A stretch of DNA of 64,000 nt from Ciona intestinalis (GCF_000224145.3 NC_020166.2:9897420-9961419), one strand, 5' to 3'; shown: positions 11,309-26,712, counted from the stretch's first letter. The notes: generated from the sequence alone by a model not told the origin. Program-made: numbers and translations.

Positions 11309-14300
11309 TTAAACTGTTGCAACCATGTAATAAATGAAGGATATTTTTATACAACGAATAGGAAGGTTTTACAAGTTTTAAATAAAATCAGACAATTGTT
11401 GTTGTTTTCGTCTTGTCTCATCCTATAAAGTTTCCAAACTATCGAAGCACAATTCATCCGTCTTAGTTAGCGACGCTCCACCAGTTCTATCGATTAAATA
11501 AACACCGAAGTCGGATTCGTTTTATATCACTTTTGTGGTATAGCTGCTTCCTACGGCAGTGTTGCGCAATTTTGTACCAAGTCAATCTAGGTTTAGCGTT
11601 AGAATAAGTCGAATTTTAGAGCTGGAAACACTGGTCGGTTAAAACACACGGGAACACTCCGGAACCTCGCGATTTTTCTTTCTATTGTTCGATTGTGACG
11701 TGGAACAAACGCAGGTAATCCATCACAATCAAAGATTCCTATTTAAAGATTGATGTTTCGAACTACTTAACCTCATCGATCGAACGACTACGGATCGCAA
11801 AACGAAAGAATTTCAGCGATTTTGTTGCACGGGATGCAGAGATAAAATTTTCACTCTTATTCCCAAGTTACAAAACACCACGAAAAAATGTTAAAAATAA
11901 TTTTACGCCAAGCTGTTAACATATTGCGAGCCACGCTTCTAGATTTAATGGATTATTATTAAATTTCGGTTTGATTTATAATGACAGATTTGGCGAAACA
12001 GCCTCGCAACACCGCTGCGTCTCGCGGGAGCCGCACGACCCTGTACCCCTTGCTTTATTGCGCGTAAACAAGCCTCATTGATGCGTCACAATCCTCATTT
12101 ATCACTTCGAGACGTCGCTTTGATGTCGACTGCACGTTCTTTGCAGAAGGCAAGGTTCGGGCGATCGCGGAATCGCCGTCACGTGTTCGCGTTGCATTCC
12201 CACGCAGCTACTTCCGGTATGTTCAATCAACCGGAAATTCAATTTAAAAAGAGCGACTTTGCGTTGCGCAGTAACGGAAATGACGTTGTCAGTCGATATA
12301 CGTACCAGCGGTTTTGTTTAAATCATGACGCGCGAAAAAGACGTCGAAATTTCGCAATTCTTTAGTTCTATGACGTAACAATGTGGTTCTAAGGCCGCGC
12401 AATTCTAGAATACTATGTATCTTTTATATGACGTCAAAGAACATACTTTTACTTGAACTTGTGTGACGTAATAAATAGATTTCCTGCGTCGAGTGACGTA
12501 ACACACGCGTCATTATGTGTAGGATAGGGTTTATAAATTACTCCACACGTCGCATATTTCATTGTTATCGTAACATAACGTGTTGTTATCTCACAACGAC
12601 TTCACTTGCTGGTGTTAAACTTGTGCAAGTTTATCGCGCATGTCGCGATTAATCATTGTTACGTCACAAAAGAGGCGAGTTCAATGTTATAGTGACGATG
12701 GAAGAGAACAAGATGGCGCAACGAGTGTGGGAAAAATGGTTTATGGCGTAACTCTAGTCTTAAATAATCGCAATGTTTATTTCACGGCTGTTAAATAAAT
12801 AGCGTCGTAAAGTTTGTGTTGATAAACTAAAAATACATTTCGGTATTGGTTTAATTTGGGGAAATGTATTTTGCGTTAAATGTATTTTGCGTTTATTTAT
12901 GACTATAACTATATGGTAATTTGTAACGCCATAAAACAAGACCTCTGACGGTACTGTTTTTAATAGGGAGGTAAAATGAAATCTATATTTTGTTTCGAAT
13001 GAACGAACGTTGAGCATAGATTATTAGGAAAAATAAGTTAGAACAAAATTGAATCCACGCGTTGTAGCTGGAAGATGGGCAGGGAATTTAAACAAGGACA
13101 ACATGGACGAGTTCGGCGTGTTGTTTCGGGTCGGTGTAAAGCAAACAAAAGACTTTTCGTCAACTCTTAACCTCCATATGACCCGACAGCGTCCATCTAT
13201 CACTCGAACCCGACAAGCGTCCACTTCAGCGAGCGCGCGTTACAAGCCTCGAGAGTTGCCGACTATAACTCGCGTTCTGAGCGCGAAACTTCGTTCTAGA
13301 TTCGATACAGTTGCACCTGCTCGCGAACGCAGCGTTATTGAGGCAACAAACCATATTATAATCCGGATAAACGAAGATTACGCTTTCGTGATCCCGCTTA
13401 TCTTTGATTCGAGTGATCAAAACAGAAATACCTTATGCACCTGCCGAGCGGAAATTCGTTCTAACGTAACACGATTTTTAGCAATGTTAAACACAATGTA
13501 ATGCCACAAACAATACTATAACTCAATAGTTCATATATTACAATACAAAACATCGGCGATTTATGTACTTTTACAGTCGCATTCGCGCTTAGGGCTTATA
13601 CGATAACATCTAATAATTAACTCTACATCAAAAAGTAATTCTGCAATTTCTTAATCTGGCTCGCCTCTTCTAAACTACTCGTACCTCCTCGTAACAGAAC
13701 ATGTTTGTCCGTGTGATAATGCCCGATTGTTACAGCACTGACTCGTTTATCACGTTGTAACCGTATATAAGGCTGTTAACTCGCTCCAAGCGACAATGTG
13801 TCTTGGCGATGCGGTGGTCATTTAAATGATGATGAACTGGTTGCTAATTGAAAATTTTCCGGGCGGGAATAAAGTTTGAAAATCGAATTCAGTTGTTTAA
13901 TTTGAGGGGTTTTGTTGTTTCAATGGGAAAACTGGTGCCCAGTGATGCGTGGAGCAGATGACGTCAAGAGTGATCCGTCATACTCAACTCTGTGACGTCA
14001 CAGAAGGATGTAGAGGGAAGCGACCGGTGTCCGGAAGTTTAAGTTTTTGTGCTCAGTGTTGCCGGGTGTAGTTTACGTCGTTACACATCCGCTGTGCAAC
14101 ACTTGAGTATTTTTACACTTGGTAGTGTTTTAAATTTTTCACCCGGAAACACTGCGACGTCACAGGGTGGTGTCTGGTAGTTAGGACAATGGAAATCTTT
14201 ACATTGACCAATCAGGGGAAGGTTAAGGCGCAGGGTTTACGGTTGCAGGATTAGCTCTCTTGTTTAATAAATGTTTGTTTTAATAATCGGGTTGTTTAGG

Positions 14301-14613
14301 TTAAGGTTATATAGGAAATAGCATTGTTAAGTTTAGTTGACTATACTATAAGCGCAATATATTATTTATTCGACCATTCATGGAAATAGGTTTGCTTTTT
14401 TATAACCCATTTAAATTGTGGTAATTTTAAGACGCAACAATATATGTTTCATTTCAATCCGTTTTGCAAAGTTATCAAAGAAATAATTAATAAACAAAAT
14501 TTGAATTCGATATTTAATAAGAATTTTATTGTTCACCGAACTTGTACTCGGGCCGAGGTGGATATGTGAGTTTAAGAATTAATGTGATTATTAAATGATA
14601 ATAATAACTGGGT

Positions 14614-14812
14614 CAGAGTAGGAGTGGGGGAAGACGGGACATATTTAGCCCATATTATCCAAATATCCTGAACGTTTTTTAAACAATTAACCACGGTCTT
14701 TTGGAGTCGTGAGGATACGATTTTATAATTCTTTGAATGCTTTTTTGTTTACTACTAAATCGTATAAGAGAGTAGAACAAAAGATGGGCCATCTCCCCCT
14801 GTCCCTAATATA
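14614..14812 (+). mobile_element. Short inverted-repeat element
   Basis: GTGGGGGAAGACGGGACAT at the left; interior ATATCCTGAACG and GTCGTGAGGATACGATTTTA; right end decayed. Confidence 0.7.
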
Positions 14813-17800
14813 CTTGAAACATTTATTACTACGAAATGAATCGTTAGGTCGTTTAGAAACAACTGCATAAGCGTGCGTACTTACCCATGCTGCAACCGAG
14901 AAGCTTTGCAATTTAGGTGCTGCATAGCACTACCTAGCGGTTTAAGTTATGCATGGTGCATGCACACCAGGTAGCGCTGTAATAGACGTGTGTTTCTTTT
15001 TGTTAATTCAAATTAAATGACGAAATAGCAAATTGCGTGTCTATTGTCGTTTCATTAATTCGTGTTTTGAAACTAAACCTAGTCAAACAAATTGCCGAAG
15101 TTTGCCCATCATGCCCTACTCAATGTTTTGAGTATTCAATAAGCCACGGTTTGTCACATACGAGAGTTTAGGTCGATTTTTAAATTACTCCATTAGTAGA
15201 TTTGAATGCCACCGTGCAATTTTAACGACGGTCGTTTAGACATAAAATAGAGTATTGGCCCCTAAATTTTTGTTATTCTAAGTTGAGTCCAAATAGATAA
15301 TCAGTTTCTGTTCTAAAAGTTAAACAGATTTATTGTTTTTAAATGAGGTTATCGCATGTAAAGGTCGTCCTACCATTCAAACTATCGCCTTACGTACGTG
15401 AAAGCAAACGCAAAATAAGGACGCCCCCAAAATAACCCATTTCGTCACTTTGTATGACAAATCGTGTGTGTCAAAATCAGACCCGCGTGAATGGCTCGAC
15501 CACCTGTAATAACATGTAACTTTGTAACTGCTAAAATCAACGATTGCTCTCTTTATTAAATTCGTTTCATAGGTAAAAAAAGTGTTGCCAGATTTATTTT
15601 TAGAATCGTTTCTTTTTTAACGCCTTGTTGTACGCATATAATATATAAATGTTATTAAAATTCGCGGAAATTTTTAATGCATTGAGTAAACAACTTTTTA
15701 TTCTGGAAACACTGGCCCGGGTTCGTAGTTTTTCGCGTGAAATCGATCTTGACCGTGTGGGGTAAGACGGGCGAGCAGATGGCCAATTAAATTCTCTTTT
15801 GCCTGTTTACATTAGCGAGTTATTCGCGCAAATTTATCCGGGTCTGTGGCCCATCAATCACAATGATGGTTCTTCTGCCGCGCGGTGGATCAAAGAACCA
15901 CGTGATCTGTCCAACCCACGTGACCTTGAACGTATCAGGTTGCCTATTCTCACAACGTTTCATTTGCCGCTTTCTGATGGATATTCTTAAAATCTTGCGC
16001 CCCAATTATGACGAAACACCTGGCCGATTGTTTGCAGACAGTCGCCGCAAACTTTTGATAAATCGACGCTAAAGAAATTGGAAAAAGTTTAACATTTTCA
16101 CGCTACCTGTTTATTGTTGTTTTGTGTTAACACAAACATAAATTAACCGCAAAAATTAATTAATCCACTCTTTATAAAACTTCCGTAAATGGTAGTAAAT
16201 CCGAGCAGGTTATCTTGGTTCGACAGCCTTGTACATTGGCTATGTGTTGTTTATTACGTCATAGTTGCGATCGGGTAACTGCCGCCATTTTGTTAAGTAC
16301 CTTAAATTCATTCACTTGCCTTTGCTTAAATTAATAATTTAGAAACAGTGACATAAATTGTAACCTTACAATAAGTTAATAGGCGTCAGTGAAAATTTTA
16401 TGTTATAAGGTAACATATTTGTTGGTACTTTAGCTTATAAGCTAAATTTTTAACTAGTTGGTAAAGTATGACAAAATAATTTGCCACAGAAACAAATTGT
16501 AAACTATCAATGTGAATATATTTGAAGTCCTAACATTCAGAAGTTACTGTCTTCAATTTTGTGCTTGGTTACACAAAATATTTAGCGTCGTATATTTAAA
16601 TGCAACAAATTGTTGGTTTCTAATTTTAAAATGTGACATTTCCTATTTGCTCTGTCAAAAATGGTCTTTTATGACCCAACACACAAAGCTAGCAATCTTT
16701 CAATCTTTGCCGCCTATTGTCATTGATTATGACTCATAATAACTCTTCCATTTAAACTTCAGATAACAATATGGATATGTTTTGTCATAATGGGCTTAGT
16801 AAGCTTATAGAGAGGCTTATATTGATCTAATTTGAACAGGCCAAACTATGAACAGTTTAAATCAAATACATTTAGCTTTTCTTGGTAAATTGTAACACAT
16901 TTCTTTAAATAATAAGATTAGTCTAAAATCGCAGTCTTTTGTAGACAATGTTTGATGTTGCTTGACTTATACAGAATAATGCCTTTGTTTTCGTAATAAA
17001 CGAAATTATTGTTCTATAATTGACGTAAATTCTGGATTGTAATGACGTCATAGTACAAACTGTACGTAACAAAACATGTTTATAAAGTGCGGTTTAAAGT
17101 AAAATGTTATCTGAGTTTCATAGACACGGCTAATTTAGTACAGACCGCACGCACAGCAGTCGCCATTTTAACTTTCCTGACACATCCGTAACTTAAATTT
17201 GACTTAAATTCGGTTTAAATTAGAGCGATAATTAAATTAGGTTCAACAAAATGGTCAAACTTTTTGCCAATTAACTTTCCAGCTTTGGGATTTTGGACTT
17301 GGCGCTTTTTCCACGGTTATCAGTAACTTTAAAGTGATATAGTCTGGTACAGTAGACTTTGCATTATAAACTCAAGTTGTTACTTTAGCCTTACCTTCAG
17401 TCCAAAGTTGTCAGCTTGTCCACTTCCAAGTGTTCGGTTACCTGGACGGTTCATAAATCAGCAGAGAGCTGTAGGTGCTTGACGTCGCCTTACTTGACGA
17501 ATCGACTTATGCGCTGGTCTCCCAAGCCCGGGGCTTAACTTTAGCATTCACTTTCTCTAAAAAAGGCGACGAAATTAACTTTGGTATATTTTCCTTTTTA
17601 AACTTCACGGAGCTTAGTCCAAACTAAAAAATGGCGCGCTCTGTTATATGTATTGTTTACGGAAACATAATTATGACGTAACAGACCAGTTCGAGAAACA
17701 GCGCTTGCATGGAATGCTTTTAAAGTGTTTTTCGTGGAAAAGGCGCTAATTTCGAAGCGCTATGCAAGAATTTAGCAATAAGTATAAAGTGCAGTTGGAA

Positions 17801-18870
17801 TTATACCAAGAAATACTTCTAACTTACAATCTCGCTTTAAACTAACCATATTGCAAATTCCATACATTGCAGAACAGTAGGAATTTTCATTGTTTATATT
17901 GTTCATTCACTTAAGCTCAATTGTCGGTTTCTTATGACGTCATAAAGTGTGTATGACATCATAACAATTCTTACCACTTTGCAACAATTGGTGTCCTTTA
18001 CCTCACAATGCTGTTGATGACATCATAATACAAAGAACAATCCTCAATGAAAATTCAAAACACTTCAAGTTTAAAACTGAATATTTCCAACAGAATGTGA
18101 AATAACCATCTGACTTCAGCATAAAATGTTCCACAGTTTGTAGTTCGCACTCCTACCTCGTTCATTTATACCAAAAGCTTTTATTTTAGTTTATTTTTAT
18201 TCCAACACCCCTAATCTAAGAGACTACTAGTTTTTGGTTGAATAAACAATGTCTATTGTGACAGATAATCAAAGTGATCTGACGTAACAAACAAACTACA
18301 ATCAATTCAAATTGACAAAGGTAAACTATTACGTCACAACAACTAAATAAAACACTTGATAAAAGAACAATTCTGAAAAAAAAGTTTTACTTTAATAAAA
18401 TATACACATGAAATAACTTAATATTCTTAAACTGCCGCGTCTTTACCAAAAATATTTATTATTCCCGTACATTACAATCTTTCATTATTTTCCATCATAT
18501 ATCTTTCTTTTTATGTAAAATGCAATACCTTTTTACTGTGTTAAAAATCTTGTAACTCGTTTTTTTTTGCTTTCACCAAACTTTTATTCCTTTAAATTGA
18601 GTTTTTAAATAATTTTGTATTCCATTTTATGTTTGACTTTTTTTTTCTTACGATTTCCGTATTGCACAGTTTACAGCCACGCATACATTTTATAAAAGTT
18701 CGTATATAAACAATCGTATTTGCAATTATACAACAATTTGTTCCAAATCAAAACACTAATTTCTACAGATAGTGATGCACTTTAAACCCACTAATGGGTT
18801 TTACCAAAGTCCGTATATAAACCTATATATTCAGACTCTACGTTACCACAACTTTAAGCTTTAACAACGC

Positions 18871-19005
18871 TACACCTAAAGTCATATGCGGACTCCACAT
18901 TTTTAACTTTTACCCTTCGAGCCACAGCAGTACACCTAAAGTCATATGCGGACTTCACATTTTTAACTTTTAGCCTTCACAACCACAGCAGCAAACCTAA
19001 AGCCA
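18871..19005. repeat. 60-base tandem repeat, about 2.2 copies
   Basis: Units at 18871-18930 and 18931-18990 share CACCTAAAGTCATATGCGGA and TCACATTTTTAACTTTTA, followed by a partial third unit. No coding frame. Confidence 0.75.
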
Positions 19006-20593
19006 AGTCAAACCCTTCTGTACCCTGAATGCACTTCATGCCTCACTAAGCAACAATAACATTGACACAACGCCACCCACATACACTCACTCAGATATTC
19101 CACAAATGCAACCCCTACATTACATATTTATTCACTTTTTCCCTTATATGCGTTCTATGTTTTTTTGGTGTTTTTTTTCTTGTTATATTTTATTGTTTTT
19201 GTTGTTGTTGTTTGGTGTAATTCCTGCAGTATGTTATTTCCATTGTTATTTATTCTCCATTTTGTGAAACTTGACCTTATTTGTTTTCTTTCAAAATAAA
19301 AACTGTTTCAAACTTGTCCAAATAAATGCTCCCTTTTTATGTGAAGAAACAACATATAGTACTTTTTTCGCACATTTAAAGTGAAAAATAGTAATCTAAA
19401 TAAACATCTTATGCACAGTCATAAAACCCGAAGTACCGTTGCTTGTATATGATATCTATGTTGGTACTATGACGTTGATAAAGCACTCGATTTTATCCAA
19501 TGATGTTGCGGCACGTAATAAGCTCTAATCCCCATAATATTCGCATTGATTCAATAAATTCCCATGTATTTCGAAGCAACTGTAGTCGGTTTCCAACTTT
19601 TACGTTTAAGTCGCTCGATCCTTCCCACAAAGTTCGATTTTTAGCGAATAATTAAGCTTATTGAAGGTAAAATCAAGCCATTGTCATGTCACAACCGTCA
19701 TTGTTACTTACGTAAAATCGAATTGACACGAGAGGCAGTTTCGAGATAAGATCCTCTAGTTCAATAAATAATTCATCCGCTCAAGCAAGCGAACTATCGG
19801 TGGTTTCTTTGTTCTTTTAGTTAAACACGAGTTTACGAATCGCTAATTGTGCTGTAACTGCTTAGTTCGATCCTTAAAAGGACATATATTCCTAAAATCA
19901 CGACCCTTCACTCATTAGCGTCGTCTAGCGGGCATGATATTTTAATGTTCCAAATTTGAAAAACTATTTAAAACCTATTAAAATTTGAAATCATTGTTTG
20001 ATCTTTTGGTACTTTTGACCACGTAGGGTCAGTGTATCACTCATAGAGATCGTATATCACTTCACTGAAAGTGTAGCCGGCGATGATAGCTTCAAGAATT
20101 CTGAAATTTAACAATGGTGTTGCAGACAGAGCGATTGTTGCGTAACAAAGGCGAGTGTCAAATATCGCTATCGAGATTTCCTCCATTGTCCAAGTGAGGC
20201 AATGGAAAGTAATGGTCCAGTGCCATAAGTAATAAATTAAACAAAAAAATGGAAAAAAATCACCAAAATCTTTGAATTTGTTCATATAGAGCTTAATTGG
20301 CTTAACTATTTCAACTCTGCTGAAATCTCGTATTTAAATTTTTAAATTTAATTTAAAAAGAGCGTTTTCCTTGTCTTGCGAGCGTTATTACTAATTAAAT
20401 TATTTTTACGTTGGAACAAATCACAGATTATTTTAAAAATCGCTTGTATTTTTCACTGTAAATATTCAAATATATTACAGCCGAGAACTTTGTTACCATC
20501 GAAAAACAAAAAATACAAAAGTAGTTTTATACTGGAGAACTCTTTTGCTTTATTATTTCAACTGAAAACATATTTTAATCAATCGTATACAGT

Positions 20594-20780
20594 CGTGTAA
20601 GAGAAGATAGGACACATTTTCTTTCCATTTTCCCGTCTCACTTGGTGGTAAACAAAGAAAATTCAAAGAATTATAAAACCGTCTCCTCACGACTCCCATA
20701 AACTATTGTTAATTGTTTAAAATCAGGATATTCAGATAATATGTGCTAAAGGTGCCCCATCTCACCCACCCCACTATATA
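20594..20780 (-). mobile_element. Short inverted-repeat element
   Basis: Interior CCGTCTCCTCACGACTCCCA and right end CCATCTCACCCACCCCACTATA; left end is damaged. Confidence 0.7.
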
Positions 20781-23049
20781 TTAAACCTACACCATACGGG
20801 ATAGGTTCTCTACGTGACAAATAACGTCTGTTCCGTGGACTAAAATATCTCAAGTAGACAATGATGCATTATATACGTCACAATCTACTTTATTACATCG
20901 CATTATTACATCACAAGCCTACTTAATGTCACTTTATGGACGAACATAAGTTACCTGCTGCTAACATTATGACAAAATAAGTGAAAACAAATATAAAAGT
21001 CCAAATTTGTTAAAACATACAATACCAAATAGAATAAACTTTAAATAACAGTTTTATAAAATTAAAATTTATTAAAAGTGCTGGTAAAAATATTTTATTA
21101 TTTCGAATAATATTTCTTATGTTCTAGCAATTGAAAAAAAAACTAATTTAGCTTGGGTTAGAAAACCATAGATTTAATATAAACATGGTCGTTTCTTTAC
21201 TTATTTATTAACAAACAAATAATCCCAAACATAGCGATATACCTCAGTAGTTCAAAAAGAACCAGTATATCTTATAAGTAAACAATAACCTTAAAAATAA
21301 GAAGCAGTTTCAGAATCTACACCCAATAAACAAAATGGCGGGGAGTTATATTAATTCAAGACTTACCTCTATTTCAAGGTGATCCAAATGCGCGATTTTC
21401 TTAAATATTTCTAGAGAAGTTGTAACCCATATATATCTACGAAGTATTTGATGGATCTACGGTGTTACTCCCAGCCACGCGCGTCTTGACACTCGTAATA
21501 AATCATACAAGGGGATTTAAGCGTCCAGGTGTTACAGAGTGTGATAACATCAACTTTAAAATCTGAAATTCAAGTGATTTGTCAACTTCAATTCTCATGA
21601 CGACCACTCGCTTTATGAAGACGCATTCTCTACTAATAAAAATGATTTAACCAAATCGCATGGACGTTAAAGATAAAATATCCAACAATAAAACCATTTT
21701 GCAATCACTGCTTTAACTCTGCAGCTCTAGGGCAAAGCTTCTACTGCGAGCTGACGAAGCAAAAGTTAAACGAAACCAATCATTCTGATTAATTACCCTC
21801 ACACTCACTCTCTCTAACACAACCGCTGCTTCGCAAGCTGTATTTTTGCACCTTTTACTTATATTTTGGACCATCTTCTTTCGCACACCCCGCCATTAAA
21901 AATGTTCAAATACAAAGACATTACAAACCGGTTTATGTCACAATCTCACTTTAACTTTGGGATGAATTTCAACTTTCGCAGCTTCTTATCAACCGTTTAC
22001 TCAACCCTGAATGATTAATCGTTGCCGGGGTTTTCTCTCGTCCAATCAGGGCTGGCCGTCGCTTGATTGACAGGTTTACCACGCCCACATGATGTCACAG
22101 TCTTGGGCAAAATTCAGCTGCAGATAAAATATTTAAATTTATCGAATTTAACTTTCGATAATCGTAAAGTACTTTTCTTTCATATACTTAGGTCCTGGCA
22201 GCAATTAAAATGCTTTTACCTTGAAACGGTTCGTTGGATCTAAAAAATTCCCAAACCAAGTAGATAGTCAATATTGTAGCTGCAAAAAAATCGTTGAAAT
22301 TCTTAAGCTTCGAAACCAGGTTTTGCAAAACCGAAAACCATTCCAAATCTCACCAACACGCTATAACATGGTATTGATTAAAAAAGATTCAAACTTTGAT
22401 AAAAAATATCGTGAAATATTTATTCTGATTTTATTTCGCAGACGTTAAACCCCATGGGACCTGGGTTGTCGTTTATCGAGATTAAACCACCAGAAGGTTT
22501 CTATAAACAAGTATTGTGACGTCACAAGCATAAGAATTACGCCGCGTTTTAAAATAGTGCCGTCACAGAAGATGGTTTAAAACGATTATTACGTCACAAT
22601 AAAAAATCGAAGACTTAAGCGCTTTTAAACAATAACAAAATAAAAAGGAATCTTTGCGACGCATTTCCAAACGTTGACGTTGACGAATCACCGTCGGAAT
22701 GGATCGCGCTATGCTATTGTTACGTCACAGAGAAAATTGTGCATCTCTGCCCATGGGAGTTGGCGTCGCCGATTATGAATGTCGCACTCGCGACTTACCC
22801 ACATTTATTATGACGCTTAAATTGATTTAAATTTTAGCTGTCACGCGCCTTTGAAATGTGGATATCCAAGTCTTCATGTGATATTTTTGGAATTTCTTTT
22901 GCCCAGAATTCGTCATACAGTGACGTCACAGCGGGCTATATTTCGCTTATGTCGCAGTTTTGGGTCACGTGATTCTGAGTGCTACGGAATAAACACTTCG
23001 AGTCGCGCGGTTGTCGGTTATGTTTATATTAAATTAAACACCTTATAGT

Positions 23050-23236
23050 TCTGTGGGGTAAGACGGGATACCGTTGGCACATAATATCCCATATTTCCTG
23101 AACGTGTTTTAATAATTAATAACGATCTTAGAGTAGAGGAAACGCGGGTATAAAACTTTGTAAATAATCTCTCTTTACCACCAAATGAGTCGATAAAAGA
23201 TAATGAAAACATGGACCACTTACCCCAACCTAATAT
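23050..23236 (+). mobile_element. Short inverted-repeat element
   Basis: CTGTGGGGTAAGACGGGATA at the left and CCACTTACCCCAACCTAATA at the right. Confidence 0.7.
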
Positions 23237-24145
23237 ACGTCACAAACGGAATTGTTGAATGTGTTGTTACGTCACAGAGGTTAAACAATTGGTTTGAGCG
23301 GTTTCTTTATTGTTTGAACAAGTGAACTTTTGTTTTACCTTCGCTCAGCTGTTTCCCGCCCAAAATAATTACCTTACACTAGTCTGCTTGTTTATAAAGG
23401 TACTTATACCAAATCCGATTTTATTTTTCATTAACAGGTTCAAAACTAGAAACAGTCAAAGTTTAGTGATATATTTTCTTATAGGAAATCCCATACATTG
23501 TCACGTGGTGTTTTTTTTAATCTACCATATTTTTAAGCATTTTTTAGAAGCTGTATCGTTTATTGAAACTTGGATGAAACCTTTAGATTACATTCGAGCA
23601 TATCTATCAGTAACCAAATTTTCATTTTTTCTTTGGTATGCCCCTTTAACAATCACACCTATTACGTCACAATCAATAATAAGTTTTGTCACATTGACAT
23701 TTTTGATTTAGGTTTGTCACTTTATTATGAAGAAGCAATATTTTTTTATAATTGTAGCGGTAAACGTCATTACAGTCTGTCTTGTTAAGATATGTCAACT
23801 TTATTACATCTAAATAACAATGTAACTTTGTAAAAGTTACAAATATTTTGCCCATCTCTACTTATTCTGTAATATATTAAACAATAATATGCTTTGTGAC
23901 GTAATAGTAGCGTTACAAAAGCATTTTCTATTTATCGAAACAAGTAAATGGCGGGATCGGTTTGTTACGTCATAACAACTACTGTGACGCACAGTTAACG
24001 AAATAAACGCTGTTTGTATAAACAACAAATTAAATTTAAAATAAATCAAATAAATTTAAAGTCACGATTCATGTTTATTTAATTTATTTTAAAATTACCT
24101 GAAATATTACTGAGGATGTTGTTAACACAATATTGAATATTGTTG

Positions 24146-24295
24146 GTTGGGGTAAGATGGTCCATGTTTCATTTTCTTTTATCGTTCATTTTTAGGGAAA
24201 AACAGAATATTTACAGAAATATATTACTGTATCCTTATACGACCCCAAAAGAACGTTGTTAATTGTTAAAAAAAAACGTTTAGGAAATAATGCAA
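24146..24295 (-). mobile_element. Short inverted-repeat element, truncated
   Basis: GGTTGGGGTAAGATGGTCCA at the left and recognisable interior; the other end is lost. Confidence 0.6.
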
Positions 24296-26712
24296 TATTA
24301 CTTCTATCAGTATTCGTCTTAACCATAGAATTACATGTACAACTTTATTAGAAGAGCAAAAACGCCACATACTACAATTGTGGTTTCGTTTGTAACCATG
24401 TAAGTTTTTTACACCGTGTGTTCGTCATGTTAAAAAGGTCGGCAAATTACTTGTCCATAACAATTAAAATTTTCCTCACATTTTGTAACTTTTCAGTGCG
24501 GGAAGTTACTTTGTTTAACTTGTATACAACCCGCGTTAACCGGTGACAAAAATTTGGTTCAAAAACAACCTTTTCAATGCTTTAGCTTTACCAGAAACTG
24601 CAGTCTGCACCCATATAAGGTAAAACTTAACTACAGTAAACAATTCTAACACACCTACCTTAAAATGGCGGCCGAACTTGGTATTTGACCTTGCTGGTAC
24701 ACAAGCTTGTAAACCTTTCTGCCATTTTGCTTCCATCTTCAAGCGTTTTTTTGTAAATTAAATTAGTAGTTTCAGAGTTTCGGAAATAGATTTAAAATTA
24801 TTTTTTAACAAAAACATTACATCTGGCGTCTTGCCTAAATTTAAAATTAATTCCAATTTGACTGTTTCGGTTAAAATATTAGAATCTAACTTTCAATAGT
24901 TTACTAATAGTCTAACTAGCACTGACTGTAAGAACACCTTTTTATGAATACACGGTGTATTTCATCCCGGAGCTCCACGATCTTGTTTATTAAACTTTAT
25001 TGTGACTTCCATGTCGACATGCCTTGCGAATTTGACTCCAAAATGTTTAAACCTAGAAGCGGAAATCGTTTTTAATCGCCCCATTTAACTTTAGTGTCTT
25101 GAACTTGTGATTTATCGTTCAAAACGCCGAGAAAAATCGTCCACGAAACTTTGTTTCCATTCAAACTATTTTTCCTAATTAGGATCTGTCGTAAAGACAA
25201 CGGGTTACTGTTACGTCACAACCAAGCTTGAAATTACAATGATATTGCTTTACAGTAATTTGACGGCTAACAAATTGTGCTTCTGTTACGCGCCGTTTCA
25301 TTCGCACACCATAATTTAACAGTTAATGGATATTGGTTATCTAGTAGGCCGTGGTTGTACTGCTATATATTCTAGCTTCTAAACAAGGTATATTAACCAC
25401 AAAACTTAACGAAACGTGGTTGGTTTTACGGAGTATCCATCAAAATTATAAAAATTCAGAATTTTCGCAAGTATCGGTAAAAAATAGTTGTATTTCGTAG
25501 CCAAACTGAAATTTATGTTGTTTTTTTTGCCCAGGACAGTGGCTGTTTTTGCTAAAATTGTTAAAAATACTTATCGATTTTTGTTAGAATAAATCACCCT
25601 AACTTACACAACTCTTTCAATGGTAATAAACATCCGAAATTACAACACCTGTTTATATTTTTATCAGAAATAGTTTTAACGGTTAGTTATTTAATATTTC
25701 CTATTTAAAGTTGTAAAAATTTCTGACAATTTATTTTAATTTTCCTATTTAAAGATGTGAAATATTCTGACAATTTAAAATTGTGCAAAATTTTGTTAAA
25801 ATTTTGTTACAATTTTCCGGATTTAACAATTAGATTAAAGTTAAGGAGTTTCCTTATTGGCGTAAAGTTTTACAAAGTGGGATCATTGCTTCGTTTAGCG
25901 GCTGTTCCACTTCATTACTCCCATCAGGCAAGCTTTGACCTTTAACCCCAGTCCACTGCTGATATTTGACCTCTAGTGACCCCGATATTTACGGTTCGAT
26001 TGTGAGGATTATATTGGGACAAAAATAGTTAAATAACCGTTTAATTGTTCGCCTTACTTTAAATAAATATTTTACAAAATAACCTAAAACCCCGATTAAA
26101 TCTTAATGTATAGTCAGGAGTGTTTTAACTAAATGATGAAACGTTATATAGTTTTGAACATTAGTAAGATTGAATCTATATTTATAAAACTTCACAAAAA
26201 CTGCAATGCAAAGAGTTTTGCTTTTAAATTTTCCATTTGTTTTTATAAGTGGTGGATCTAAAAAAATAAATTATTCTTAGAAACTAATTTTTCCTGGCCG
26301 CGATTCGGTATCTGCAATATAATATGAAAGATGGGTTTAGATTAATTTAAAATTTTCCTCAACTGTATTGTTGTGTAGCATATAATTCCTTATGGTGTTG
26401 ATACCAGGCATATTGTAATAGTTTTTTGACTTTCAGGTTAAAAATATAATCCATTTGTTTCTGTTTTGGTAAAAAATATTCTTATACCATCGTTTCGTCG
26501 GTCATACGGTTTATTACCAGACGAGCAATTTAAAGTTTCACATTTAATTTTGTTTGTTACTTTTTATCTCAATTCCTACTGGTCTTGTAAAGCTACAAAG
26601 TAACCGACCTCCAGCGTGTAATATTTCATATTTCACCAGCCGGTAGGTGGGAGTATAGAGTAATGACTCTTACAGTGGCGTAACACTCGTTAATTTTTTT
26701 CCACAAGCGGCT

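Larger units (their letters stand above)
7819..26712. other. Hox4-Hox3 intergenic region
   Basis: About 19 kb with no gene I can support. It holds inverted-repeat elements at about 9918, 11120, 14614, 20594, 23050 and 24146, and small tandem repeats at 8711 and 18871. TGACGTCA/TTACGTCA-type motifs are scattered throughout (for example near 8375, 8395, 10310, 12370, 13980, 17043, 17936, 22517 and 22720). Regulatory elements for both Hox genes would be expected here, but none can be named from sequence alone. Confidence 0.6.

Noticed and set aside
12081..12365. 95-codon plus-strand frame
   Set aside because: Basic, low-similarity protein with no domain; same GC-richer region and TGACGT words. 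Probably non-coding.
13103..13501. Open frame of up to 150 codons on the plus strand
   Set aside because: Its left part starts at TTG, it has no recognised domain and no clear splice context. It lies in a locally GC-richer stretch where stops are rarer.
23310..23711. 133-codon hydrophobic plus-strand frame
   Set aside because: Starts at TTG, composition follows T-rich DNA and no family is recognised.
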